From assembly GCA_017417105.1 (NCBI GenBank), contig JAFPZU010000108.1, positions 1-42,847 on the forward strand: a DNA stretch of 42,847 nt, given 5' to 3'. The notes beneath the pieces are model-generated. The model searched no databases, was not told the origin of the DNA, and was given only the letters and a program-made list of their open reading frames with translations. This stretch comes from Lachnospiraceae bacterium. Its GTDB lineage: Bacteria > Bacillota > Clostridia > Lachnospirales > Lachnospiraceae. Position numbers and translations under genes: made by a program. Below, one piece after another: positions 1-6,868 of this stretch; position 1 is the stretch's first letter; the number at the start of each line of letters is the position of its first letter.

Positions 1-7
1 ACTGGTA

Positions 8-111
8 CATTCGCGAAGGATGATTGTTCATATACAATGAAGCCGAATGAGTCAATGCGGGCATTGACGATTGAGGCTGAAGCAGTATATGGACAATCAG
101 ACAAGTGAATG
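8..111. repeat. Nested inverted-repeat element (about 105 nt)
   Basis: Several arms nest around one centre. CATTC (8-12) pairs with GAATG (107-111). The 14-nt arm at 22-35 pairs with 85-98 with one G:U. AGCC (41-44) pairs with GGCT (75-78). TCAATGC (52-58) pairs with GCATTGA (61-67) around a 2-nt centre. The whole stretch could fold as one long interrupted hairpin, as RNA or as a cruciform. No open reading frame of note covers it. It may be a non-coding RNA, an intergenic repeat unit or the end of an element that starts left of the window; I do not recognise the family. Confidence 0.5.
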
Positions 112-153
112 TGACAGATAATTAATTTACAATGTACTAGTCAAGCGTATTGG

Positions 154-185
154 GCCGAAGCCACGCAGCGAGTGCGTGGCTCGGC
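154..185. repeat. GC-rich hairpin, 13-bp stem with one bulge
   Basis: Arm 154-167 pairs with 173-185 around a GCGAG loop, with A158 bulged. No U-tract follows on either strand, so it is not an obvious intrinsic terminator. The stem shares the CCACGCA core with the first hairpin of the dispersed repeat at 23107-23258 and 31311-31458, which may be chance or may reflect related intergenic hairpins. Confidence 0.5.
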
Positions 186-200
186 GTGGAATCATAAGGA

Positions 201-227
201 TTTTCAACAATATCCACTCTTTTCACA
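201..227 (+). promoter_or_regulatory. Three tandem DnaA-box-like 9-mers
   Basis: TTTTCAACA, ATATCCACT and CTTTTCACA lie head to tail and match TTATCCACA at 7, 7 and 6 of 9 positions. An A-rich stretch and the promoter at 253-280 follow. The arrangement resembles the blocks at 17043-17060 and 17109-17135. DnaA binding is an inference; the matches are imperfect and the region is T-rich. Confidence 0.25.
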
Positions 228-252
228 AAATGAAAAAAATGCAAAATAAGTG

Positions 253-280
253 TTGCATAATCTCTGAAATCTATTATAAT
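253..280 (+). promoter_or_regulatory. Sigma-A type promoter
   Basis: TTGCAT at 253-258 and a perfect TATAAT at 275-280 are separated by 16 bases, predicting a start near 287. The next credible coding start is at 666, so the transcript has either a long structured leader or is a stand-alone RNA ending near 400. Confidence 0.6.
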
Positions 281-286
281 GCAATA

Positions 287-405
287 TCGTAGAGCGATCG
301 GAAATCTCGATGCAGATAAGGAGGTGACCGGTCAGACAAAACAATAAGGGATAATTTCGGATGACATTTCATGTATCATCCGTAAGCCCCCGAAAGGGGT
401 GTCTT
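287..405 (+). ncRNA. Candidate structured untranslated RNA
   Basis: This stretch follows the promoter at 253-280. It holds a near-perfect match to the 16S anti-Shine-Dalgarno complement (317-329, TAAGGAGGTGACC) with no start codon at a workable distance. A hairpin pairs CGGATGA (358-364) with TCATCCG (376-382), and a CCCC-GAAA-GGGG hairpin (388-399) precedes a weakly T-rich tail. I do not recognise a riboswitch or RNA family. It could be a small RNA, a leader for the gene at 666, or the remains of a lost gene's leader. Confidence 0.3.
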
Positions 406-410
406 TATTC

Positions 411-426
411 ATACGGCATGCCGTAT
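411..426. promoter_or_regulatory. Perfect 16-bp palindrome (operator-like)
   Basis: ATACGGCATGCCGTAT reads identically on both strands. Its position just after the putative RNA hairpins and about 240 bases before the next gene suits a dimeric regulator or another symmetric binding protein. No regulator gene is nearby, so the partner is unknown. Confidence 0.35.
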
Positions 427-665
427 CTGAAAATTCCCTTCAATATTAAATCCAGACATAATGCATAAATCTTTCAATTGACAATTTTTGCATCTCCGGT
501 CGTTCTATAGTTACCAGAAACATTTTATTCCAGCCACATGAAGGCGGGGTACAGGTGCGTCCGGAACGGCAACACTTTTTTGCAGACAGTGCGGAAGGTG
601 CAAACAGGAGCGGGATATCACGGAGCCTCCATATGGTCGGAAAAGGAAAAAGGAGTGATCAAATT

Positions 666-887
666 ATGGAAAAAGGCAAAAGACGGGATAATACTGACGC
701 AAGGCTCAAAAAGATGCTTATGAGATATCGTAACAAAGGTGTGAAGATTTTTCTGGAAGGTCAGCCGAGCACGCCGCAGGAGGTGGTGGAAAAGCTGATG
801 GTACGGGAGGATCAGGTGTTTATGCCGGATTACGTTACAGACTTAAATAACAGGCTTGTGCAGATCAGATATGATCTCGTGAAGTAG
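666..887 (+). CDS. Small conserved-looking hypothetical protein (73 aa)
   Basis: The start is set by AGGAG at 651-655, ten bases before the ATG. Longer in-frame or overlapping starts at 538 and 555 have no ribosome binding site. The protein is soluble, with a basic N-terminus (MEKGKRRDN) and a mixed helix-forming stretch including FLEGQPSTP and a C-terminal IRYDLVK. It has no signal peptide, membrane segment or metal motif. I do not recognise a named family; small proteins of this look occur in Lachnospiraceae. A strong terminator follows at once, so it is probably monocistronic. It may be read from the promoter at 253 or from an undetected nearer one. Confidence 0.6.
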   Translation: MEKGKRRDNTDARLKKMLMRYRNKGVKIFLEGQPSTPQEVVEKLMVREDQVFMPDYVTDLNNRLVQIRYDLVK

Positions 888-902
888 CCGTTTCCCTGTA
901 AG

Positions 903-990
903 ACCCGTTCTATGGCAGTTCTATGATCTGCGGTAAGGCGCCCCGAAAGCTTTTACTGTAGCAGACAGGAGCCATGGAACGGGTTTTTCT
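903..990 (+). terminator. Long-loop intrinsic terminator with branched interior
   Basis: The 14-nt arm 903-916 pairs with 971-984 with one G:U, and TTTTT ends at 988. The large loop can fold again: TCTGC (near 927) with GCAGA (961-965), and an inner GTAAGGC-GCTTTTAC stem. It sits 16 bases after the stop of the 73-aa gene. The outer stem and U-tract are clear; the inner folds are plausible only. Confidence 0.65.
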
Positions 991-1007
991 GTGTTTTGGC
1001 TTGCGAG

Positions 1008-1035
1008 TTTACATAAACTATGTTAACATGATAAA
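1008..1035 (+). promoter_or_regulatory. Possible promoter for the 1132-6351 operon
   Basis: TTTACA (1008-1013) and GATAAA (1030-1035) are 16 bases apart. The spacer contains the palindrome ATGTTAACAT (1020-1029), and AGTTTA-CA-TAAACT overlaps the -35 side, which could form an operator. The hexamers are only moderate, but the position after the terminator and about 95 bases before the first gene fits. Confidence 0.4.
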
Positions 1036-1131
1036 TTGTTCGAGGAATTGAACGTCTGTTTTGGTGCGTTCATATATGGAAAAGGTTATTAAGCGGACGT
1101 AGCGACAGATGGCAGGAAAGGAAACTCTTAT

Positions 1132-2910
1132 ATGAGGGAAGGCCGGGATACAGAACGGCAGAGAAGATCACGGGCAAGAAGATACGAAAGAGAAGATGCC
1201 CGTGAATACAGGAGAAGACCGGACAGGAGAAGCGATGGTCAAAGAAGAAGGAGAGACGGAGGTTCGAAGAACCTTCCGCTGGTTCTTTCAGGGATAATAA
1301 TAGCGGCCATAGCGATAGTGATACTTGCCAACAGCCTGTTCAAAGAGACCGGAGGCTCCTCAAAAAAAGCGGATATCGCTGAACAGCTGGGGATCTCATC
1401 CGAGAACGGAGTTGCGCTGATACTGGACGGGGAAGTAACGGATGAGCCGGTTTTGGTACAGGATGACCGTCCTTTCATATCGATAGCTGAAGCAAACAGT
1501 ATTTACGGCAATTTCTATTACGACAGTGAAGAAGGGCATCTCCTGGTCACCGGAGCATCGAATACAGTCGAGGGCGCTTCGGGAACTGATTTTATTACAG
1601 AGGGGGACGAGGTATATATCTCTCTTGATTTCCTTCAGCGTTTTGCGCCGATTTATTATGAGCTTTATTCGGATCCTTCAAGGCTTGAGCTTATGACCAA
1701 AGCCGAGCAGGTCACAGAAACCTCTGTTAAAGAAAATGCAAAAATGAGGGTTTCGGCAGACAAGAAGGCAGCTGTTCTTCTGGAGCTTGATAAAAAAGAT
1801 GCTGTATACGTCCTTGATGAAAACGAGGACTGGGCGCAGATCAGATACCAGGGGGTTACGGGCTATGTGCAGATAAAGGCTCTTTCCGATAAAAGGGAGG
1901 AGACGACGACTCCCCTTGAAGGGGGCGCTGAAGCAGATGCTTCGTACACAAAGAACCTGCGGGATCATAAAATAGTACTCGGATTTCATAATCTTGCCGT
2001 TAAGGACGCAAATTCTTACCTTGACGAGGCGGCAAAGAATGTCAAAGGCATGAATGTTATAGCTCCGACCTGGTTCTCCCTTTCCGGGACAGGCGGGGAT
2101 CTCTATGATCTCGGAAGTACTGAATATGTCGAGAAAGCGCATGGCATGGGCTACGAGGTCTGGGGGGTAGTAGATAATTTCAATCAGGAGACGGACACAA
2201 ATGCGGTCTTATCCCATACCTCAACGAGGCAGGTTCTTGAGCAGAACATAATAAATGCCGCGCTGACATACGGAATGGAAGGGATCAATATAGATTTTGA
2301 ACAGCTTCCGGGTGAGACGGGAGATGATTTTTCCCAGTTTCTCAGAGAGCTTTCAATATATACGAGGGCTAACGGGCTTGTTCTTTCCATAGATAACTAT
2401 GTGCCCCAGGATTACACTGATTTTTACAGGAGGGATATCCAGGGCAGAGTTGCCGATTACGTGATAATAATGGGCTATGATGAGCATACCTCGGCTTCGG
2501 AAGAGGCGGGGTCGGTGGCCTCCTTAAGCTTTGTTACTCAGGGAATAGAGGATACACTTAAAGAGGTTCCGGCTGAGCAGGTAATAAATGCAATACCTTT
2601 CTACACAAGAAAGTGGGCCGAAGAGGGCGGGACGCTATCCTGTGAAAGTCTTGGGATGAGGGAAGCTCAGGCATTTATTTCGGATAACGGAGCAAAGACC
2701 ACCTGGGATGCTGATGCATGCCAGAACTATGCATCTTTTGAGAAGAACGGAGTGAACTACAGCATATGGCTGGAGGATGCGGAGAGCATATCTTCCAAGC
2801 TTGCAGTTATGGCGGCTCATGATCTTGCGGGAGTGGGCTGCTGGAAGCTTACCCAGGAAACTCCTGATATATGGGATACGATAGCAACCTACTATCCCTC
2901 CGGGAGCTGA
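1132..2910 (+). CDS. Membrane-anchored GH18-family glycosyl hydrolase with SH3b domain
   Basis: Residues 1-47 are very Arg-rich and cytoplasmic. A single membrane segment (about 48-70) then anchors an outer part of some 520 residues. Residues about 90-200 resemble a copper-amine-oxidase-N-like stalk, about 203-255 look like a bacterial SH3 domain, and about 270-592 form a GH18 barrel of the YaaH/SleL kind. The catalytic strand reads GINIDFEQ with acid E390, although the usual first Asp of DGxDxDxE is replaced (EGINIDFE). Family knowledge suggests binding or cleavage of peptidoglycan or chitin-like glycans; the substrate is not shown. The start follows AGGAAAGGAA at 1113-1122. It is the first gene of a tight operon that ends with another wall hydrolase. 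Confidence 0.85.
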   Translation: MREGRDTERQRRSRARRYEREDAREYRRRPDRRSDGQRRRRDGGSKNLPLVLSGIIIAAIAIVILANSLFKETGGSSKKADIAEQLGISSENGVALILDGEVTDEPVLVQDDRPFISIAEANSIYGNFYYDSEEGHLLVTGASNTVEGASGTDFITEGDEVYISLDFLQRFAPIYYELYSDPSRLELMTKAEQVTETSVKENAKMRVSADKKAAVLLELDKKDAVYVLDENEDWAQIRYQGVTGYVQIKALSDKREETTTPLEGGAEADASYTKNLRDHKIVLGFHNLAVKDANSYLDEAAKNVKGMNVIAPTWFSLSGTGGDLYDLGSTEYVEKAHGMGYEVWGVVDNFNQETDTNAVLSHTSTRQVLEQNIINAALTYGMEGINIDFEQLPGETGDDFSQFLRELSIYTRANGLVLSIDNYVPQDYTDFYRRDIQGRVADYVIIMGYDEHTSASEEAGSVASLSFVTQGIEDTLKEVPAEQVINAIPFYTRKWAEEGGTLSCESLGMREAQAFISDNGAKTTWDADACQNYASFEKNGVNYSIWLEDAESISSKLAVMAAHDLAGVGCWKLTQETPDIWDTIATYYPSGS

Positions 2911-2913
2911 AGG

Positions 2914-3963
2914 ATGAAGACAAGGATTGTGAAAGCGATCGGTGATCCGGAAGCTGACAGGGAAGTAATGGAGGAAGCCGGAAGGATCATACGAAGCGGA
3001 GGTTTGGTTGCGATACCCACAGAAACGGTGTACGGTCTCGCAGGAGATGCCCTGAATCCGCGCTCAGCAGGAAAGATCTATGAAACCAAGGGCAGACCTT
3101 CCGATAATCCGCTGATAGTCCATATAGCTGATACGGGATCCATAGGGCGGATAGCAAGAGACATACCGGATATGGCATACAGGCTGGCAGAAGCATACTG
3201 GCCGGGACCACTGACCATGGTGCTGAATAAGACGGATGCAGTGCCAAAAGAAACTACGGGTGGACTTGATACGGTTGCCGTGAGGCTTCCTGTGAATAAG
3301 ATAGCGCGGGAGTTCATTGCCGCTTCCGGAGGATATATAGCCGCACCGTCAGCTAATCTATCCGGAAAACCAAGCTGTACCAGGGCTTCACACTGTATAG
3401 AAGATCTTGATGGTAAGATCGAGATGATAATTGACGGAGGGGAAGTTGGTATAGGTCTTGAATCCACGATAGTTGATCTTACGGAAGAAAGACCCTGCAT
3501 ACTGCGGCAGGGATATATAAACGAAGAGATGCTCCATTCAGTGCTTGGGGATGTAAGAACCGATCCGCCTGAGAGCGCTCACCCCAAAGCACCGGGGATG
3601 AAATACAGACACTATGCGCCGGGAGGCGTCCTCAGCATAGTAAAGGGAAAGCGTGAGAGTGTCATAGCCAGGATAAATGAATTAGCGGCTTCCCATAAAG
3701 AACGAGGAGAAAGCTGCGCTGTGATTTCAGCCAGCGAAAATGCTTCAGAGTACGGAAATGTGATAGTTAAAGATGCCGGAAGCCTTAGAAACGAGGATGA
3801 GATAGCAAGAAGGATCTTCTCTATATTAAGGGAACTGGATAGTGACGGTGTACAGTATATATACAGTGAAAACTTTGATACCCCGAGACTCGGGGCGGCC
3901 ATAACGGACAGAATGAACCGTGCGGCAGGGTTTTGTGTTATAAATGCGACAGAGGAGGATTGA
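2914..3963 (+). CDS. ywlC: L-threonylcarbamoyladenylate synthase (Sua5/YwlC type)
   Basis: The enzyme makes threonylcarbamoyl-AMP from threonine, bicarbonate and ATP for the t6A modification of ANN-decoding tRNAs. The YrdC/TsaC fold spans about residues 15-205 with PTETVYGL, KGRPSDNPL and SANLSGKPS. A Sua5-type C-terminal domain (about 230-349) follows, entered by a linker with APGMKYRHYAP. At 349 aa it is the long Sua5 form, not short TsaC. It begins three bases after the GH18 stop and lies three bases before rpiB, so it is translated as part of the operon. Its partners TsaB, TsaD and TsaE are not in this window. Confidence 0.95.
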   Translation: MKTRIVKAIGDPEADREVMEEAGRIIRSGGLVAIPTETVYGLAGDALNPRSAGKIYETKGRPSDNPLIVHIADTGSIGRIARDIPDMAYRLAEAYWPGPLTMVLNKTDAVPKETTGGLDTVAVRLPVNKIAREFIAASGGYIAAPSANLSGKPSCTRASHCIEDLDGKIEMIIDGGEVGIGLESTIVDLTEERPCILRQGYINEEMLHSVLGDVRTDPPESAHPKAPGMKYRHYAPGGVLSIVKGKRESVIARINELAASHKERGESCAVISASENASEYGNVIVKDAGSLRNEDEIARRIFSILRELDSDGVQYIYSENFDTPRLGAAITDRMNRAAGFCVINATEED

Positions 3964-3966
3964 AAA

Positions 3967-4404
3967 ATGAAGATTGCTATAGCCTGTGATCATGGCGGAT
4001 ATGAACTTAAAGTTAAACTTATCCCTCATCTTAAGCAGCAGGGACATGAAGTAGAGGATTTCGGCTGTGATTCAACTGACTCGGTTGATTATCCGGCCTA
4101 TGGAAAAGCAGTAGCCCATGCGGTAGCTGACGGCAGAGCCCAGAGGGGCATAGTCATCTGCACGACGGGGATAGGCATATCAATAGCGGCAAACAGGGTA
4201 AAAGGGATAAGAGCAGCCGTATGTACCAATGGCCTCATGGCAAAGATGACAAGGCTTCATAACGACGCCAACGTCCTTGCCCTTGGCGCTAATATAGTGG
4301 GCTATGGTCTGGCAGAAGAGATAACCGACGTATTCCTTTCAACGGAGTTTTCCGGTGGGGAAAGACACGTCCGCAGAATAAGCGGTATAGAGCAGGATGA
4401 CTGA
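3967..4404 (+). CDS. rpiB: Ribose-5-phosphate isomerase B
   Basis: This RpiB/LacAB-family sugar-phosphate isomerase interconverts ribose 5-phosphate and ribulose 5-phosphate in the pentose phosphate pathway. The ACDHGGYE start, catalytic C65 in ICTTGIGIS and H98 in HNDANVL all match E. coli RpiB numbering. At 145 aa it has the normal family length. The family also holds allose- and galactose-6-phosphate isomerases, but conservation favours RpiB. The ATG is preceded by GAGGA, three bases downstream of ywlC. The last eight bases overlap the next gene, a sign of coupled translation. Confidence 0.95.
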   Translation: MKIAIACDHGGYELKVKLIPHLKQQGHEVEDFGCDSTDSVDYPAYGKAVAHAVADGRAQRGIVICTTGIGISIAANRVKGIRAAVCTNGLMAKMTRLHNDANVLALGANIVGYGLAEEITDVFLSTEFSGGERHVRRISGIEQDD

Positions 4405-4900
4405 TAATAAAGTATCAAAAAGAGAAGACTATATTTCCTGGGATGAGTATTTCATGGGAGTCGCAAAGCTTACCGCAGAGCGCTCCAAGGATCCTAATTC
4501 TCAGGTCGGAGCGTGTATAGTAAGCGCAGATCACCGCATACTGTCAATGGGATATAACGGGTTTCCGATGGGCTGTCCGGATGATGAGTATCCCTGGGAC
4601 AGGGAAGGGGATGAACTTTCCGTTAAGTATACTTATGTGACACATGCAGAGCTCAATGCAATACTGAACTTCAGGGGAGGTACTGCAACACTGGCGGGAG
4701 CCACTTTGTATGTAACGCTTTTTCCCTGTAATGAATGCGCAAAAGCCATCATTCAGACCGGGATAAAGCAGGTTATATATGGGTCGGACAAATACAGCGG
4801 TCTGGCCTCAACCATAGCTTCGAAGAGAATGTTTGATTCCGCGGGAGTAGCATACAGACAGTATGAACCCAGCGGAAGAAAGGTAGAGATAAGTTTATGA
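4397..4900 (+). CDS. comEB: Deoxycytidylate (dCMP) deaminase, ComEB-like
   Basis: This zinc deaminase converts dCMP to dUMP, the precursor of dTMP. The zinc site is H83-A-E85, with E85 as proton shuttle, plus C111 and C114 in PCNEC. The N-terminal half has the family's SWDEYFMGVAKL and VGACIVS stretches, and a YNGFPMGC segment recalls the substrate loop. Its 167 aa is normal for the family. It overlaps rpiB by eight bases and the next gene by four (ATGA). The symbol follows the B. subtilis homologue; no competence role is implied. Confidence 0.9.
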   Translation: MTDNKVSKREDYISWDEYFMGVAKLTAERSKDPNSQVGACIVSADHRILSMGYNGFPMGCPDDEYPWDREGDELSVKYTYVTHAELNAILNFRGGTATLAGATLYVTLFPCNECAKAIIQTGIKQVIYGSDKYSGLASTIASKRMFDSAGVAYRQYEPSGRKVEISL

Positions 4901-6351
4901 AGCGGCTTGTAAAGAGAGTTTTATGTGCTTTTACCGTCCTTGCGCTTATAACCGAACCCGTGACAGTACGGGCTACCAGCACAACGGATAAGATAAAGCA
5001 GGTCGAGAAGGAACAGCAGAACACCAAGGATCAGCTTGGACAGACACAGAGTACCATTAACGATCTGAAGAACTCCAAGAACGCCATAGAAAACAGCTTA
5101 AGCAATTTAAATAACCAGCTGGACGAAAAAACCGGGGAGATCTCGGACATTGAGGAGCAGATAGCCGCGAAAGAGCAGGAGATAGAAGCTATCGAGCAGG
5201 AATATGAAAATGCTCTGGATCAGGCCGACGAGCAGTACAGGTTTATAAAAGCCAGGATCAAGGCAATTTATGAGAGCGGCTCGAATGATATCTATGACCT
5301 TATCTTTAATTCAGGCAGTATGGCAAATTTTCTTAATAAAGCCATATACATAGCCAGGATGAATGATTATGATGAAAAAATGATGCAGAAGCTGCAGACT
5401 CTTATGGATGATGCCCAGAATAAAAAAGACAGGCTCATGGAGGAAGATGAAGAGCTGCAAAAGCTGTACGAAGAGAAGGAGGCTGAGGTCGGAGATCTTG
5501 AAGAGCTGGTGGACAGTACCGAGAACAGTCTTGTAAGCTATGCCGGAGCGATATCCGAAAAAGAAAAGGAGGCTCTCGCATACGAGGCCAAGCTCATCGC
5601 AAGTCAGAGTACACTCGCATCACTTAAATCAAAGCTTGCGGAGGAAGAAGCCCTTGCGAAGAAAGCAGAAAAGATGGCTTTCAGGGATCTTTCAGAGGTA
5701 AGCGTAGGGTCAGGAGACAGGGATCTTCTGGCAGCTATAATACAGTGCGAAGCCGGAGGAGAACCCTATGCAGGAAAGATCGCCGTGGGAGCAGTTATTA
5801 TGAACCGTGTCAGAAGTGCAGCTTTCCCCAATACGATCGCGGGAGTTGTCTATCAGCCGATGCAGTTTCAGCCCGTAAGAAGCGGTCGTCTTGCCATAAG
5901 ACTTAGTGAGGGCGCAAATGAATCCTGCTACAAAGCGGCTGACGAGGTTTTAGCGGGAGCGAACAATATAGGAAACTGTCTGTTTTTCAGAACTGTAGTG
6001 CCCGGCATAAAAGGTACGGTGATCGGAGGGCACGTATTCTATCTCCATTGGACCGGAGTCGCGTCAGGTTACGGAACCGTCGAGGAGTCACTTGACGGAG
6101 ATACGTCAGAGTCAAAGAAAGCGTCAGAGGAAGCAAAGAAAGCTTCTGAAGAATCTAAGGAAGATGAAGATGACGACGATGACGATGACGATGAAGAGGA
6201 AAAAAGAAAGGCCTCTGAGGAAGCGTCCAGGGAAAAGGCATCAAAGGAAAAAGAAGCTAAAGATGAAGACAAGGAAGACAGCCATAAAGAGGAAGCTTCC
6301 TGGGAGGATGCCGAGGACGAAGATAAAGCTGAAGATGAAGATGATGATTAA
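4897..6351 (+). CDS. Secreted SleB-family cell wall hydrolase with coiled coil and acidic tail
   Basis: A signal peptide (residues 1-26, cut near VRA-TS) is followed by a long coiled coil (about 30-260) of the PcsB/CwlO type. A Hydrolase_2/SleB domain (about 272-395) follows, with the likely catalytic E285 in IIQCEAGGEP and the MNRV segment. The domain is known from spore cortex lytic enzymes and vegetative lytic transglycosylases; the coiled coil suggests control by a division or elongation complex such as FtsEX. The last 90 or so residues are low complexity, rich in Asp, Glu, Lys and Ser with an eight-Asp run, and may bind cations or the wall. It overlaps dCMP deaminase by four bases and ends the operon before a strong terminator. 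Confidence 0.88.
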   Translation: MKRLVKRVLCAFTVLALITEPVTVRATSTTDKIKQVEKEQQNTKDQLGQTQSTINDLKNSKNAIENSLSNLNNQLDEKTGEISDIEEQIAAKEQEIEAIEQEYENALDQADEQYRFIKARIKAIYESGSNDIYDLIFNSGSMANFLNKAIYIARMNDYDEKMMQKLQTLMDDAQNKKDRLMEEDEELQKLYEEKEAEVGDLEELVDSTENSLVSYAGAISEKEKEALAYEAKLIASQSTLASLKSKLAEEEALAKKAEKMAFRDLSEVSVGSGDRDLLAAIIQCEAGGEPYAGKIAVGAVIMNRVRSAAFPNTIAGVVYQPMQFQPVRSGRLAIRLSEGANESCYKAADEVLAGANNIGNCLFFRTVVPGIKGTVIGGHVFYLHWTGVASGYGTVEESLDGDTSESKKASEEAKKASEESKEDEDDDDDDDDEEEKRKASEEASREKASKEKEAKDEDKEDSHKEEASWEDAEDEDKAEDEDDD

Positions 6352-6366
6352 TAAATGAATTTATAA

Positions 6367-6402
6367 AAAAAAGGATCTGACCATTAGGTCAGATCCTTTT
6401 TT
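6367..6402. terminator. Bidirectional intrinsic terminator
   Basis: GGATCTGACC (6373-6382) and GGTCAGATCC (6387-6396) form a perfect 10-bp stem around ATTA. An A-run lies on the left and a T-run on the right, so the stem can extend to 16 pairs and act on both strands. It serves the wall hydrolase operon (+) and the V-ATPase operon (-). The minus-strand DUF402 stop codon (6389-6391) lies inside the stem. Confidence 0.92.
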
Positions 6403-6865
6403 CTATCTCATCCTGTAATTCACCGAATTTTCCGTCGTATATGATACGTAGAAGGGAATCCAGATATCCGAGGGCTTTTATTATTTCATCGGGAGTCAGC
6501 AGCTCCTTCTCCAGAGCTTCCTTAAATTCGTCGAGATCCACAACCTTGACAAATCCATCGGGAAGCACTATTACGTCAGCCAGAAGATCCCGGAAAACGT
6601 ACTCGTCTCCCTCGTTGTCGTAGGTATAGTCTATGATGTCGCAATACCAGTAAATGAGGCTGTCGTCCTCGTATAAAAACTTGCTGACCTTGATGTTCTT
6701 TTTCAGAAAATAGCAGGAATACCCGTGATCAAGCTTAGGCTTCGGGTGCAGGGCTTTCCATTTGGTGACGATGATCTCATGATCAAGATAAATGATCTCA
6801 TCATCTTCAAGCCTTACACATTCATCAGGTATAAGCCGTTTTCTGTAAAGAACGGGATCAGGCAT
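6389..6865 (-). CDS. DUF402 domain-containing protein
   Basis: This is a 158-aa soluble protein. The second half carries the DUF402 signature: a WYCDIIDY strand, then a LLADVIVLPDG strand and VVDLDEF, with acidic side chains likely to bind a metal. Members of this fold include nucleoside di/triphosphate phosphatases and RNA-binding FAU-1-like proteins, so hydrolysis of a nucleotide or RNA is likely but unproven. It begins three bases after the V-ATPase D stop and is the last gene of that operon. Its stop lies within the terminator stem, so ribosomes finishing here would disturb the hairpin. A link to the ATPase beyond co-transcription is not shown. Confidence 0.8.
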   Translation of the reverse strand: MPDPVLYRKRLIPDECVRLEDDEIIYLDHEIIVTKWKALHPKPKLDHGYSCYFLKKNIKVSKFLYEDDSLIYWYCDIIDYTYDNEGDEYVFRDLLADVIVLPDGFVKVVDLDEFKEALEKELLTPDEIIKALGYLDSLLRIIYDGKFGELQDEIEKRI

Positions 6866-6868
6866 AAG

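Noticed and set aside
317..329. Remnant of a 16S rRNA 3' end on the minus strand
   Set aside because: The match is limited to the anti-Shine-Dalgarno stretch; flanking bases do not continue as 16S sequence.
361..468. 35-codon frame starting ATG at 361
   Set aside because: The strong Shine-Dalgarno at 317-329 is more than 30 bases away and the frame runs through two hairpins and the palindrome; no sign of coding.
538..723. Longer frames starting at 538 and 555 around the 73-aa gene
   Set aside because: Neither has a ribosome binding site; the ATG at 666 has AGGAG at proper distance.
6092..6358. 88-aa Lys/Arg/Met-rich frame inside the acidic tail region
   Set aside because: Shifted-frame shadow of the low-complexity GAY/GAR repeats of the wall hydrolase.
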